A stretch of 64,000 nt of DNA from Sphingomonas bacterium (GTDB lineage Bacteria; Pseudomonadota; Alphaproteobacteria; Sphingomonadales; Sphingomonadaceae), in NCBI GenBank assembly GCA_030149245.1, contig JASBRX010000011.1:124001-188000 (forward strand), in the 5' to 3' direction. Both the position numbers and the translations under genes were made by a program. How positions within the stretch are numbered: the first letter of the stretch is position 1; each line of letters opens with the position of its first letter. Under the pieces are notes generated by a model that was not told where the DNA came from, ran no database searches, and saw nothing but the letters and a program-made list of their open reading frames with translations. Below are positions 1 to 10,131 of the stretch, one piece after another.

Positions 1-924
1 ATCAAGGCCAAGATGGCCGGGATGCCGCTCTACCAGCTGCTCGGCGGGCGCTCGCGCGACGGCGTGATGGTCTATGGCCATGCCAACGGATCCGACATCG
101 AGGAAACCGTCGACGCGGTCGGCCAGTATATCGACATGGGCTATAAGGCGATCCGCGCGCAGACCGGCGTGCCGGGGATCAAGGACGCGTACGGCGTCGG
201 GCGCGGCACGATGTATTACGAACCTGCCGACGCCGCCCTCCCCTCGGTCACCGGCTGGGATACGCGCAAGGCGCTGAACTACATCCCGAAGATGTTCGAC
301 AAGGTGCGCGAAACCTATGGCTTCGATCATCACCTGCTGCACGACGGCCACCACCGTTACACCCCGCAGGAAGCCGCCAATCTCGGCAAGATGCTCGAAC
401 CCTATCAGCTGTTCTGGCTGGAGGACGTGACTCCGGCGGAGAATCAGGAAGCGTTCAAGCTGATCCGTCAGCACACGGTGACACCGCTGGCGGTAGGTGA
501 GATTTTCAATACGATCTGGGACGCCAAGGATCTGATCCAGAACCAGCTGATCGACTATATCCGCACCACCATCGTCGGCGCGGGCGGCGTCACGCATCTG
601 CGCCGCATCGCCGATCTGGCGTCGCTCTATCAGGTCCGCACCGGCTGCCATGGCGCGACCGACCTGTCGCCGGTGACGATGGGCACCGCGCTGCACTTCG
701 ATACCTGGGTCCCGAATTTCGGCATCCAGGAATATATGCGCCACACCGAAGAGACCGACGCGGTGTTCCCGCACGATTACCGGTTCGAGGACGGCTATCT
801 GTTCTGCGGCGAAACGCCGGGTCACGGCGTCGACATCGACGAAGAACTGGCGGCAAAATATCCCTACAAGCCCGCCTATCTCCCGGTCGCGCGGCTTGAG
901 GATGGCAGCATGTGGAACTGGTGA
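1..924 (+). CDS. D-mannonate dehydratase / enolase-superfamily (ManD/RspA-like), 5' truncated by window edge
   Basis: ORF open to the window start; [26 protein letters not shown]..., [33 protein letters not shown] and [11 protein letters not shown] match the ManD-type mandelate racemase/enolase family. Confidence 0.9.
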   Translation: MKAKMAGMPLYQLLGGRSRDGVMVYGHANGSDIEETVDAVGQYIDMGYKAIRAQTGVPGIKDAYGVGRGTMYYEPADAALPSVTGWDTRKALNYIPKMFDKVRETYGFDHHLLHDGHHRYTPQEAANLGKMLEPYQLFWLEDVTPAENQEAFKLIRQHTVTPLAVGEIFNTIWDAKDLIQNQLIDYIRTTIVGAGGVTHLRRIADLASLYQVRTGCHGATDLSPVTMGTALHFDTWVPNFGIQEYMRHTEETDAVFPHDYRFEDGYLFCGETPGHGVDIDEELAAKYPYKPAYLPVARLEDGSMWNW

Positions 925-970
925 CGCGCGCCGTTCCGCCCCCGACCTGCACGACGATAGGACGCTGACC

Positions 971-3337
971 ATGCCCATCACCCGCCCGGTTCGCCGTGCC
1001 GCTTCCATGCTGGCAATCAGCGTCATGCTGGGCGGGTGCGCGGCGACGCGCGACGCTGCGCAGGCGCCAGCGCAGCCGGAAGTGGTGGCGCGAAGCAAGC
1101 CAATCCTGACCGTCGGGGGCCAGCGGTTCAAGGATCTCAACGCATCGGGCACGCTCGACGCTTACGAGGATTGGCGGCTCACCCCCGAGTTGCGCGCCCG
1201 CGATCTCGTCGCGCGCATGACCCTCGCCGAAAAGGCCGGGATGATGCTGATCGCGACGCACAATCCCGATTGCGACGGGTCGGTCACGGCGGATGGCCGC
1301 GCGCTGATCGAGAAGGAGGAGATGAGCCGCTTCATCCTGCGCGCCACCGTCTCGACCCAGCCCGCCGATTGCTCGGTCAAGCTGACCGGATTCCGCCTGC
1401 GCGGCGGCTATCGCCAGACGCCCGACCAGATGGCGCGCTTCACCAATGCGGTGCAGGAATTGCGCGAGGGCACACGCCTCGGCATCCCGGCCTTGTTCAA
1501 GGACAATGCCCGCAACCATGTCGAGGTCAGCCCGACCTTCGGCATCGGTCAGGGCGCAGGTGCTTTCACCGAATTCCCCAAGGAAGCGGGACTCGCCGCC
1601 GCCGCGCTCGGCGCCGCTGCGCCACCGCGCGCCGATGCCGGAGCACCGCCCGCCGGGCTGCGCGGCAACATGGGCGTCATCCGCGATTTCACGCACGTGA
1701 TGGGGCAGGAATGGCGCGCAATCGGGCTGCGCGGCATGTATGGCTATATGGCCGATCTCGGCACCGAACCGCGCTGGTCGCGATTCCACGAGACGTTCAG
1801 CGAGGACGCCGATCTGGTCGGCGATATCGCCGCGTCGCTGGTCGAGGGGCTTCAGGGGCGCAAACAGACAAACGGCTTGGCGCTGTCCCCCGCGACCCAT
1901 GTCAGCATGACGCTGAAGCACTTCCCCGGCGGCGGCCCGCAACAACTCGGGCTCGATGCGCACTATACGTTCGGCAAGGACCAGTTCTACACCGACCCCA
2001 GCGGCCGCTACGGCTTCGACTATCACCTCCGCCCGTTCGAACGCGCGATCAGGGCCGGGGTGGGGTCGATCATGCCCTATTATGGCGTGCCGGTGGACGC
2101 CCGGCACAAGCGGCGCGATGTCGAGAGCATCGGCATGGCCTTCTCACGCCAGATCGTCACCGGCATCCTGCGCGATGAGCTGGGCTTCAAGGGTTATGTG
2201 AACTCCGACAGCGGGATCATCGAGGAACGCGGCTGGGGGCTGGAGGACAGCCGCATCAACCCGGCGACGGGGCGGAACTACACCGTCGCCGACCGCACCG
2301 CGCTCGCGATCCGCGCGGGCACCGACGTGCTGTCGGAGTTTCGCAGCAAGGACACGATCATCGATCTGGTCCGTGCCGGCGCGCTGGACGAGGCACGCGA
2401 TCTGAACCCGGCGGTGGAGCGGCTGCTGACCGAGCAATTCGCGCTCGGCCTGTTCGAAAATCCCTATGTCGATGCCGATGCGGCGGCGGGCGCGATCGGC
2501 ACGGCGGCGAACCGCGAACTCGGGCTGGAAATGCAGCGCCGCTCGCTGGTGCTGCTCCAGAATCAGGCGATCGACGGCGCACCGGTCCTGCCGCTGGCAG
2601 CGAAGAGCCGGATCTACACGATGGGCTTTGCTGGCGCGGATTTCGCGAAGCGCGGCTTCGTCGCGACCGACGGCAATTACGACGCGACCAAGGGCGAGGC
2701 TCGCCCGCGCGTGCCGGAGGGGACGCAGTTCGCGGTGATCAATGTCCGCGTCAACAACAACCCCGCGCGCCGCTATGCGAGCAAGGATGCGCAGACCGGT
2801 CGCCGCACGATCGACCCGTCGGTGACGGTTCTTGACCGCGCCACCGGCAAGCGCCAGTCCAGCTGGAGCGAACAAGACCCCTGCGCCGCACCCGACGCCG
2901 ATCCGAAGCGCGCCTGTGTCGACGACAATCTGATCTTCGGCGGCAGCTTTCCGTGGGAGGCGGGCATGCTGTCGGTCTCCGCCATGGCACAATCACAGAG
3001 CTGGTCGGTCTACCCGTCGCTCGCCGATATTCAGGGCGTGATCCGTGAGATCGGCGACCCGCGCCGCGTGATCCTCAACATCTATTTCCGCCAGCCCTAT
3101 GTGCTCGATGCAGAAAGCGGGCTGCGCGGCACCGGGGCGATCCTGGCGAGTTTCGGCGCCAGCGACGCGGCGCAGATCGACGTGCTGACCGGGGTCAGGG
3201 CGCCAGCAGGCCGGCTGCCCTTCGCCCTCCCCGCGTCACTCGCCGCAGTCGATCGCCAGCATTCCGACGCGCCGGGCTATGGCGAGACGGCACAGGGCAC
3301 GCTCTACCCGTTTGGATTTGGTCTGACCTATCGCTGA
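971..3337 (+). CDS. Glycoside hydrolase family 3 (beta-glucosidase-like) lipoprotein/exported
   Basis: Start at ATG 971 (MPITRPVRRAASMLAISVMLGGCAA, lipobox-like); MTLAEKAGMM, KHFPGGGPQ, GYVNSDSG motifs of GH3. Confidence 0.88.
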   Translation: MPITRPVRRAASMLAISVMLGGCAATRDAAQAPAQPEVVARSKPILTVGGQRFKDLNASGTLDAYEDWRLTPELRARDLVARMTLAEKAGMMLIATHNPDCDGSVTADGRALIEKEEMSRFILRATVSTQPADCSVKLTGFRLRGGYRQTPDQMARFTNAVQELREGTRLGIPALFKDNARNHVEVSPTFGIGQGAGAFTEFPKEAGLAAAALGAAAPPRADAGAPPAGLRGNMGVIRDFTHVMGQEWRAIGLRGMYGYMADLGTEPRWSRFHETFSEDADLVGDIAASLVEGLQGRKQTNGLALSPATHVSMTLKHFPGGGPQQLGLDAHYTFGKDQFYTDPSGRYGFDYHLRPFERAIRAGVGSIMPYYGVPVDARHKRRDVESIGMAFSRQIVTGILRDELGFKGYVNSDSGIIEERGWGLEDSRINPATGRNYTVADRTALAIRAGTDVLSEFRSKDTIIDLVRAGALDEARDLNPAVERLLTEQFALGLFENPYVDADAAAGAIGTAANRELGLEMQRRSLVLLQNQAIDGAPVLPLAAKSRIYTMGFAGADFAKRGFVATDGNYDATKGEARPRVPEGTQFAVINVRVNNNPARRYASKDAQTGRRTIDPSVTVLDRATGKRQSSWSEQDPCAAPDADPKRACVDDNLIFGGSFPWEAGMLSVSAMAQSQSWSVYPSLADIQGVIREIGDPRRVILNIYFRQPYVLDAESGLRGTGAILASFGASDAAQIDVLTGVRAPAGRLPFALPASLAAVDRQHSDAPGYGETAQGTLYPFGFGLTYR

Positions 3338-3346
3338 CCGTATCTG

Positions 3347-4138
3347 TCAGCCCAGCGCCTGCGCGTAACGCGCGCGCTTCGACGCCGACAGCTTGCGCGC
3401 CTCCTCGATTGCGCGCTCTTCGGTGGCGAACAACAGGCTGTCGAGCACCGCCGATAGATGCGCGCGCATCGCCGCGCGCGCGGTCACCGGGTTGCGCGTG
3501 CGCAGCGCGTCGAGGATCACCTGATGCTCGTCCACCACCGGCTTGACGTTCGCCGACCGCGCCTTGGCGTAGAGCAGCGCGCTCTCCGGCGACTTGGCCC
3601 GCAGCGACCACAACGTATCGATCAGGTTGACCAGCGCGGAATTGCGCGTCGCCCTGGCAATCGTCAGGTGGAATTGCCGGTCCGCGTCCTCGGTCCCGGC
3701 GTTGCGGGCATTTTCGCGGGCGATCTCGTCGATCAGCTTGGCCAGCGTATCAAGCTCCTCGTCCGTGATCTGCGCCGCCGCCAGCGCCGCAGCTTCCCCC
3801 TCGATCAGCAGCCGCGCCTCGGTCAGTTCAAACGCCGTGACGTTGAACTGCGCCTCATTTGTCGCGTTGGGCAGGCCACGCAGATACGCGCCCGATCCAA
3901 CGCGCACCTCGACAATCCCCTGCACTTCCAGCGCAATGATCGCCTCACGGATCGTCGGTCGGCTGACATTATACTCGATCGCCAGCTCACGCTCGGTCGG
4001 CAAGCGGTCGCCGGGTTGATACTGCCCGCTGGCGAACACCTCCAGCAATCGCCGCGCTATCGCCTGATAGAGACGATCCCTGCCGCTTTCGTTCTCAGCC
4101 GGCATATTTCTCAATGAACATATTTCTCGCCTTATCAC
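3347..4138 (-). CDS. GntR-family transcriptional regulator, FadR/FCD subfamily
   Basis: N-terminal wHTH (LYQAIARRLLEVFASGQYQPGDRLPTERELAIEYNVSRPTIREAI) plus FCD-like C-terminal domain. Confidence 0.92.
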   Translation of the reverse strand: MIRREICSLRNMPAENESGRDRLYQAIARRLLEVFASGQYQPGDRLPTERELAIEYNVSRPTIREAIIALEVQGIVEVRVGSGAYLRGLPNATNEAQFNVTAFELTEARLLIEGEAAALAAAQITDEELDTLAKLIDEIARENARNAGTEDADRQFHLTIARATRNSALVNLIDTLWSLRAKSPESALLYAKARSANVKPVVDEHQVILDALRTRNPVTARAAMRAHLSAVLDSLLFATEERAIEEARKLSASKRARYAQALG

Positions 4139-4250
4139 GCAGTCTCGCTAGGCTATGTAGCCTATCGTCGGTGACCGCAATTGGCCAGACCTATTGGTGA
4201 GATAGGTAAAAGCCAGAGAGCGAAAAGCGCGGCTTCAGTCGGAGATTTAA

Positions 4251-5198
4251 ATGAGGTTCAAAGGGCTCGACCTCAATCTGCTGATCGCGCTCGACGTTCT
4301 GCTTGAATTGCGGAGCGTTTCCCGGACAGCGGAGCGATTGAACATGAGTCAGCCCGCCGTCAGTGCGGCACTCGGTCGCTTGCGACAATATTTTAACGAT
4401 GAAATCCTGCTGACCATCGGACGTCGTATGATCCCAACTGCCTATGCTGAGGCGCTGTGGCCGATGGTTCGCGAACTGCTTGCAAACGCAGAAGCACTGA
4501 TCGACACATCCGGCGGCTTTGACCCGGCAACTTCGCAGCGGCGATTTCGAATCAATGCGTCGGATTATGTGATCGCCGTACTCATCGCTCCGCTTTTGCA
4601 CCGCATCCAAGCCCACGCGCCACATGTAAGCATCGACATCGGACCCACGGGCGCGCTTAGTATGGCCGAGTTCGAGGCGGGCGAGGTCGATGTGATCATC
4701 AGTCCCGAAGAATATCGTTCGCCGATACATCCCGCGCGGCTGCTGTTCGAGGAACGGCATGTCGTTGTCGGCTGGTGCGGAAACCCTGCGTTGGCCAGCC
4801 CGATTAGCATTGATCGCTTTTTGGAACTGGGTCACATCGCGGTAAGCATCGGCAGTGGGCGCGAGATGTCGTTCGCAGAAAGGCACCTTTCGCCCTATCG
4901 TGATCGCCGCCGCATTGAGGTTTTCTCGCCCAGCTTTTCGAGCGTGCCGGTCATGTTACAGCACACGCACAGGGTCGCGGTATTGCAACAGCGGCTGGCA
5001 GATACCTTTCGCGATGCATTCTCGCTTCAAGCGCAGCCCTTGCCATTCCAAATGCCGCCGCTCCGCGAAATTGCACAGGTCCATTCCGCGCGCGCGAATG
5101 ATGCAGGCATAAGCTGGCTGCTAGACGAACTGCTCTTAGTAGCCAGAGAATCAAATGGGGGGAATCGGTCGACACAGAGGCAAATTCAGCGAGGTTGA
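4251..5198 (+). CDS. LysR-family transcriptional regulator (NodD-like subgroup)
   Basis: MRFKGLDLNLLIALDVLLELRSVSRTAERLNMSQPAVSAALGRLR HTH; LysR substrate-binding domain. Confidence 0.92.
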   Translation: MRFKGLDLNLLIALDVLLELRSVSRTAERLNMSQPAVSAALGRLRQYFNDEILLTIGRRMIPTAYAEALWPMVRELLANAEALIDTSGGFDPATSQRRFRINASDYVIAVLIAPLLHRIQAHAPHVSIDIGPTGALSMAEFEAGEVDVIISPEEYRSPIHPARLLFEERHVVVGWCGNPALASPISIDRFLELGHIAVSIGSGREMSFAERHLSPYRDRRRIEVFSPSFSSVPVMLQHTHRVAVLQQRLADTFRDAFSLQAQPLPFQMPPLREIAQVHSARANDAGISWLLDELLLVARESNGGNRSTQRQIQRG

Positions 5199-5255
5199 AC
5201 CGCGATGAGCCTGCGTCAGCATGCGACCGCCGAGCGTTGATGTTGCTGAGCCGGT

Positions 5256-6905
5256 TTAGTCGCCGGGACAGATTTTCATGCCTGCCGGAGGCGCGCCTCC
5301 GCCCGTCGCTCCCCGGCTCGTTGTGTAGCGGCTGGCCGGCACGATGCAGTCATGGTCAGGATCATAGCTTCCCTTGTCGGCCAAGCGTTCGACCGGAGCA
5401 GGCGGAAGCATCGCGCGCAGCAACTCGACCGCCCCGGCATATCGAGGGTCAGCCGCCAGATTATTCAATTCCTTGGGATCAGCGGCATGGTCGTATAGCT
5501 CACGCCCCCGCGTGCCGCCTGCCCATTCGGTGTAGCGATAGCGTTCGGTGCGGACACTACGCCCGCCCGTCACCTGGCTGAGCGCCGGCTTGGTCCAGCT
5601 CTGGTCCTCAGGATTGTCCAGAAGGCGTTTGAGGCTGACCCCCTCGTTACGCCGGTAGTGAGGCAGTCCCGCGAGATCCGTCAGCGTCGGATATATGTCA
5701 AGCAACTCGACTGTTCGACGCGAATGCTTGCCCGCATTTTTCGTTCCGGGAACACGGAAAATGAGCGGTACGTGGGCGGATTCTTCGAACAGCGATTGCT
5801 TCTGCCATTCACCATGCTCTCCCAGAAGATAGCCATGATCGCTCGTGAAAACGACGATCGTATCATCGGCGAGGCCCAGCTCCTCAACTGCCTTCAGAAG
5901 CCGGCCGACCTGCGCGTCCAAAAAGCTGATTGACGCAAGATAGGCGCGAATGAACGCCTTCTGCTCAGCTTCTGTCATCCCGAAATTGTCGGTGTTTTTC
6001 CACGTTCGGGCAGCGGGGAGGACGTTGGCGCTGCCCGCGTTGGGGAGACGGATGCCTTCGGTAGGATAGAGATCAAAATATCGCTTCGGCGCCACCAGCG
6101 GAACATGCGGTCGATAAAACCCCGCCGCGATGAAGAAGGGTTGGTCGCCACCGGCATGTTTACGCAGCAGATCGATCGTCTGCGTCGCTACCATGCCGTC
6201 GGTCTGTTGAAAATCCTGGCAGTCGTGCTGGAGATATGTGAACGCCGTACCAAGAGGCAGACCGGGCGTCAGATTGACCAGCCGGTCCTCGTCAGAAACA
6301 TCGCAGCCTGACGGATTCAGCGCCACATCCCAGGATTGCGCATCGTCCAGCCCAGCGCGTCCGATCCCGCCCGGCACGCCCTGGTGAAAGATTTTTCCAA
6401 CTCTGCCCGCGAAGTAGCCATGCTCCCGGAAATATTGGGGAAGCGTACGAATGTCAGGCAGGTTCGCCCGGACAGGCGTCGTCAGGTTGCTGACCCCGAC
6501 CGTGTCCGGGCGCGTCCCGGTAAGAAACGACGATCGGCTGGGCGCGCACCAGGGATATTGTGCATAGGCCCGATCAAAGGTCAGTCCCTGAGAAGCAAGC
6601 TTGTCGAGATTGGGTGTGATCGCCTCGCCGCCATAAGGTGCCAACCGCGCGTTCAGGTCATCCGCGATAATGAAGAGTATGTTTGGACGTTTGGTGGCCG
6701 AAGCGGTCGTGACCGGTTGGTTCTGCACATCCTGCGCAGTCACGATGGTTGGCTGAAGCGCCGCGGCAAACAATGCGGTCGCAGCCATCAATCGCGCGAG
6801 AAGGCCCGAACGGACCTTGCCCCCCTTAAGCGGTTCACGTTGCGGTTTGGCAAACAACTGAGTCGGTTGTGTCGTCGAGGAACCGCGGCAGGTCAGGTCG
6901 AACAT
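5256..6905 (-). CDS. Sulfatase (iduronate-2-sulfatase-like, S1 formylglycine type)
   Basis: RPNILFIIADDLN; CAPSR (C-x-P-x-R formylglycine signature); FTSDHGYLLGEHGEW. Confidence 0.92.
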   Translation of the reverse strand: MFDLTCRGSSTTQPTQLFAKPQREPLKGGKVRSGLLARLMAATALFAAALQPTIVTAQDVQNQPVTTASATKRPNILFIIADDLNARLAPYGGEAITPNLDKLASQGLTFDRAYAQYPWCAPSRSSFLTGTRPDTVGVSNLTTPVRANLPDIRTLPQYFREHGYFAGRVGKIFHQGVPGGIGRAGLDDAQSWDVALNPSGCDVSDEDRLVNLTPGLPLGTAFTYLQHDCQDFQQTDGMVATQTIDLLRKHAGGDQPFFIAAGFYRPHVPLVAPKRYFDLYPTEGIRLPNAGSANVLPAARTWKNTDNFGMTEAEQKAFIRAYLASISFLDAQVGRLLKAVEELGLADDTIVVFTSDHGYLLGEHGEWQKQSLFEESAHVPLIFRVPGTKNAGKHSRRTVELLDIYPTLTDLAGLPHYRRNEGVSLKRLLDNPEDQSWTKPALSQVTGGRSVRTERYRYTEWAGGTRGRELYDHAADPKELNNLAADPRYAGAVELLRAMLPPAPVERLADKGSYDPDHDCIVPASRYTTSRGATGGGAPPAGMKICPGD

Positions 6906-6986
6906 GGGCTTTCCTCATACTGGCATCGCGGGATGCCTACACACCCGGACCGATCAGATCGTCTTCGTCCATTTTCGGCTTGGAGA

Positions 6987-7018
6987 TGAACAGGCGGGTG
7001 ATAGCGCCCGCCTGTTCA
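6987..7018 (-). terminator. Strong hairpin between TonB receptor and sulfatase (12-bp perfect inverted repeat, 8-nt loop)
   Basis: TGAACAGGCGGG TGATAGCG CCCGCCTGTTCA; no U-tract, so could be a partial terminator or mRNA processing/stability stem. Confidence 0.5.
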
Positions 7019-7024
7019 CATCGA

Positions 7025-9334
7025 TCAATCAGCGTAACGCAGCCGCAAGCGAACGCCAAAATAGCGCTTTGCCGCCCGCGGCAAGACTTGCTGATATGCA
7101 AGGCCATTGCTGTCGCCCTGCGCCACGGCGATCGAAGTTGCATATTGCTGGTCGAACAAGTTGTTCACGAACAAGGTCAAGCGATAGGTGTCGCGGTCGC
7201 TTGCAATGCCCAGGCTTCCGTTGAAGATACCAAATGCCGACTGGCGATTGTTCGGGTTGCCCAAAAGGTCGTAACTGACCGAACTCTGGTGCGTCCAGTC
7301 GCCCTGAATGAACGCGCGGGTTCCGGAGCCGGAAATCGATCGCTCATACGACGCCGCCAACGTATATTTGAACTCCGGCGCGTTGGCGAGACGCGATCCC
7401 GAAAGATCCTGAACCCCCGTCGAGCTGCTGGTGCCCACGCATTGTCCCGCGCCGAGTGGCTGTCCGGTGTAACAGTTCGCGTTGGCGAACTCGATGATCT
7501 TGGCGTCAGTGTAGGAGGCCACGGCATCGAGGCGCAGACCGGTGGTCGGCAAGACGCTGAGCTCGGCTTCCACACCCCGACTCCGCAGCTTTCCGACATT
7601 GTTCAGGCGGAAGTCCAGCGCCCCACCAGGCAGCACGCGCGCGCTCTGCGCCTGGAAATCCTTATAGTCGGTCCAAAAACCGGTCAGGTTTAGCAGGACG
7701 CGGCGATTGAAGAACGCGCCTTTCAGTCCGACTTCGTACGCCTTGGAATATTCGGGGCGCACCGGCGTGGAGATGCGGTCCGGCGTAGCGCCGGAACCCA
7801 GATCGAAGCCCTGTCCCTTGTAGCCGGTGGCGTAGGATGCATAGACCATGGTCGCAGGGGTCAGATCCTGCCTTAGCGCGAGCTTGTAGGTCACCTCATC
7901 GTCCTGAGCCTCGCCGCGGCAGGTCACCAAGCACGTTGCGTTGTTGGCAGGGGGCGTCGCGGGAATAATCAGATTAGTGTAATTGGCGGTGATTTTCTCA
8001 CGGTTCCAACGAATTCCGCCATCGAAATGCGTTGTGTCGCCGATGTTCAGCGTCCCCTGCGCAAACGCAGCATACGTAGTCGTGCTATATCCGCCGGTCC
8101 ATTTCGACGCACCCGGCCCAAGCGCCTTGCGCTCAAAGTCGCGATCAGCTTGACCGTCCGAATAGTAAACGCCCGCAATATAGTCGAACGTTTTCCCTCC
8201 TGGGGAAGCCAGGCGAAGTTCCTGCGCAAACTGGCGGGAATGCGTGGTTCCGCCCTGTTCAATACCCCCCGCGCGAAATGCGACCACTGCCAAGTCGGTA
8301 TAGTCAGCGTCGTCGGATTGGGAGTCGAATTGCCAATCCTGGTAACTGCTGACCGAAATCAGGTCGGCGAAACCGAGATCCACCGATGCGCGCCCGACAT
8401 ACATGGCCTGCTCACTCACGATGCGCGGCTCCAGATTCTGCCTCACGACAAAATTCTCCGGTCCGATCGGCACGCCGGTCAGCGCTGGCAGGACCAGGCT
8501 TCCCGGATTGCTGGCGCCCGCCGGAAAAATACGTGCCGTCGGATCAACCTTTCGCCATGTGCGGGTCTGGCTGGATTCATCACGACTATAGGTTGCGGAA
8601 AGCGACAGATCGACGCCAGTCGTCGGCGCAAGATCGAGCCGCACCCGCGCACCAACCGATTCACTGGCACCCAGATCATTTCCGGTAGTCAGGTTGTGCA
8701 GATACCCCTGCTTCTTGTCATAAAAGACATTGGCGCGCGCCCGAACGCCCTCAAACGCTTGACCGGAAACCGATCCGTCCATGCGGAACTGATCGTCAGT
8801 GGTGTAGGAGGTGCCGAACGACGCCGTCAAATTCTCGGTTGGCGACTGCGACACGATGTTGATCACACCTGCCGATGCGTTCTTGCCGAACAATGTTCCC
8901 TGCGGACCGCGCAGCACCTCGATCCGCGCAATATCGGCAAGGCCGGTGAAGGCCTGGGCCTGTTGAAGCAAGGCGACGTCGTCCACGACCACGGAGACTG
9001 CGGGCTCGACCCCGATGCCGAATGCGAAAGTTCCGATGCCGCGCAGATTGATCGTGCTGCTCTGCGGGTTTTGAGATTGCGTGATAGTGAGTGCGGGTGC
9101 GACGCGCGTCAGGTCGGTGACCTGATCGATGCCGCGCTGATCCAGCGTTTCGGCGGTGACCGCGGTAACCGCGACTGGAACATCCTGCAGCCGCTGTTCG
9201 CGCTTCTGGGCCGTGATGACGATCTCGTCGAAACCCTCAGACTGGGAAGGCGCTTCCTGAGAAGCGGCCGATGACACAGAAATGGCCATAGCACCGAGGA
9301 CGACAGACCCCGACAGCAGGTGAACGAAACGCAT
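7025..9334 (-). CDS. TonB-dependent receptor
   Basis: Signal peptide MRFVHLLSGSVVLGAMA; EIVITAQKREQRLQDVPVAV TonB box/plug; IARIEVLRGPQGTLFGKNASAGVINIVS; C-terminal beta-barrel ending in RYAD; GAGGAGG ribosome-binding site upstream of ATG 9334. Confidence 0.93.
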   Translation of the reverse strand: MRFVHLLSGSVVLGAMAISVSSAASQEAPSQSEGFDEIVITAQKREQRLQDVPVAVTAVTAETLDQRGIDQVTDLTRVAPALTITQSQNPQSSTINLRGIGTFAFGIGVEPAVSVVVDDVALLQQAQAFTGLADIARIEVLRGPQGTLFGKNASAGVINIVSQSPTENLTASFGTSYTTDDQFRMDGSVSGQAFEGVRARANVFYDKKQGYLHNLTTGNDLGASESVGARVRLDLAPTTGVDLSLSATYSRDESSQTRTWRKVDPTARIFPAGASNPGSLVLPALTGVPIGPENFVVRQNLEPRIVSEQAMYVGRASVDLGFADLISVSSYQDWQFDSQSDDADYTDLAVVAFRAGGIEQGGTTHSRQFAQELRLASPGGKTFDYIAGVYYSDGQADRDFERKALGPGASKWTGGYSTTTYAAFAQGTLNIGDTTHFDGGIRWNREKITANYTNLIIPATPPANNATCLVTCRGEAQDDEVTYKLALRQDLTPATMVYASYATGYKGQGFDLGSGATPDRISTPVRPEYSKAYEVGLKGAFFNRRVLLNLTGFWTDYKDFQAQSARVLPGGALDFRLNNVGKLRSRGVEAELSVLPTTGLRLDAVASYTDAKIIEFANANCYTGQPLGAGQCVGTSSSTGVQDLSGSRLANAPEFKYTLAASYERSISGSGTRAFIQGDWTHQSSVSYDLLGNPNNRQSAFGIFNGSLGIASDRDTYRLTLFVNNLFDQQYATSIAVAQGDSNGLAYQQVLPRAAKRYFGVRLRLRYAD

Positions 9335-9354
9335 AGAAACCCCTCCTCGATATA

Positions 9355-9369
9355 ATTGGTTTGACCAAT
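9355..9369. promoter_or_regulatory. Putative FadR-type GntR operator (ATTGGT-TTG-ACCAAT) in TonB receptor upstream region
   Basis: Perfect palindrome ATTGGTTTGACCAAT, matches the TTGGTnnnACCAA consensus known for PdhR/LldR/UxuR-like regulators. Confidence 0.65.
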
Positions 9370-9552
9370 ACCTCAACCGCTTCCTTTTTCAAATCTGATT
9401 ATCTTCTAGAATTTCATAACAATTATTGATACTTGCAAGGCGCCCGCGGCCATTTCCGCCTCCATGATGCATTAAATTTTTGAACGATTGCTACGCAACG
9501 ATGCGATCCCGTCGTCGTCAATGGAGCGGTGCATGTGGAGAGCGCCGACGAG

Positions 9553-9582
9553 GTTTGACCAATGATCGCACATTGGTCAAAC
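9553..9582. promoter_or_regulatory. Inverted repeat GTTTGACCAATG-6-CATTGGTCAAAC, related to the 9355 operator
   Basis: 12-bp perfect arms; each arm contains GTTTGACCAAT, also present in the 9358-9369 site. Confidence 0.6.
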
Positions 9583-9594
9583 TAACGCATTTTT

Positions 9595-10082
9595 CAGTTA
9601 GGGGCTGCCACCCCTTCCGCATCGACAGCGGCGCGATCGTCGCGGCGCGTGCCGACACGCGCTTCGGTTCGGACAATTTCTTCGTCGGCGGGGCGACAGG
9701 CACGGCCGACACCCCCGGCGGCCGTGGCCGCCAGCCGGTGCTGGTCGACATCGCCGCCACCGATCGCCGCGACATCGTCGCCACCTTCCGCAGCGGCAGC
9801 GACTTCCGCTACCGCGTGCCGGTGGCCAAAGGCCGCTATCGCGTCACACTGAGCTTCGTCGAACCGCGTGAAGCGAAAGGCGCACGCGTGTTCGGCGTGA
9901 CCGCCAACGGCACTCCCGTGCTGGACAGCTACGACATCCACACGCGCGCCGGCGGCCTGCTGACCGCAACACGCGAAACCTTCCCAATCACGGTTACGGG
10001 CGACACGCTCGACCTGCACTTTGTCGCGCAACGGGGTGAGGCGATCGTGTCGGCAATCGAGATCGAGCCGGTCACCGACTAA
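9595..10082 (+). pseudogene. Malectin-domain C-terminal remnant, probably of a GH2-type or similar carbohydrate-active enzyme
   Basis: FRIDSGAIVAARADTRFGSDNFFVGG...YRVTLSFVEPREAKGARVFGVTANGTPVLDSYDI...DTLDLHFVAQRGEAIVSAIEIEP is a malectin/carbohydrate-binding fold; no enzyme domain upstream, and the ORF N-terminus lies over a palindromic operator. Confidence 0.6.
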
Positions 10083-10131
10083 GCGCCGGCACGCGCCGGT
10101 GCGGAGCAGCGCGGGCCGCTTATGTCACGCC

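Noticed and set aside
590-2107. 505-aa minus-strand ORF opposite the GH3 gene
   Set aside because: Antisense shadow ORF typical of high-GC DNA; the plus-strand frame encodes a clear GH3 enzyme.
4180-4200. ATTGGCCAGACCTATTGG upstream of the GntR/LysR genes as an additional GntR operator
   Set aside because: Half-sites are imperfect and wrongly spaced compared with the 9355 site.
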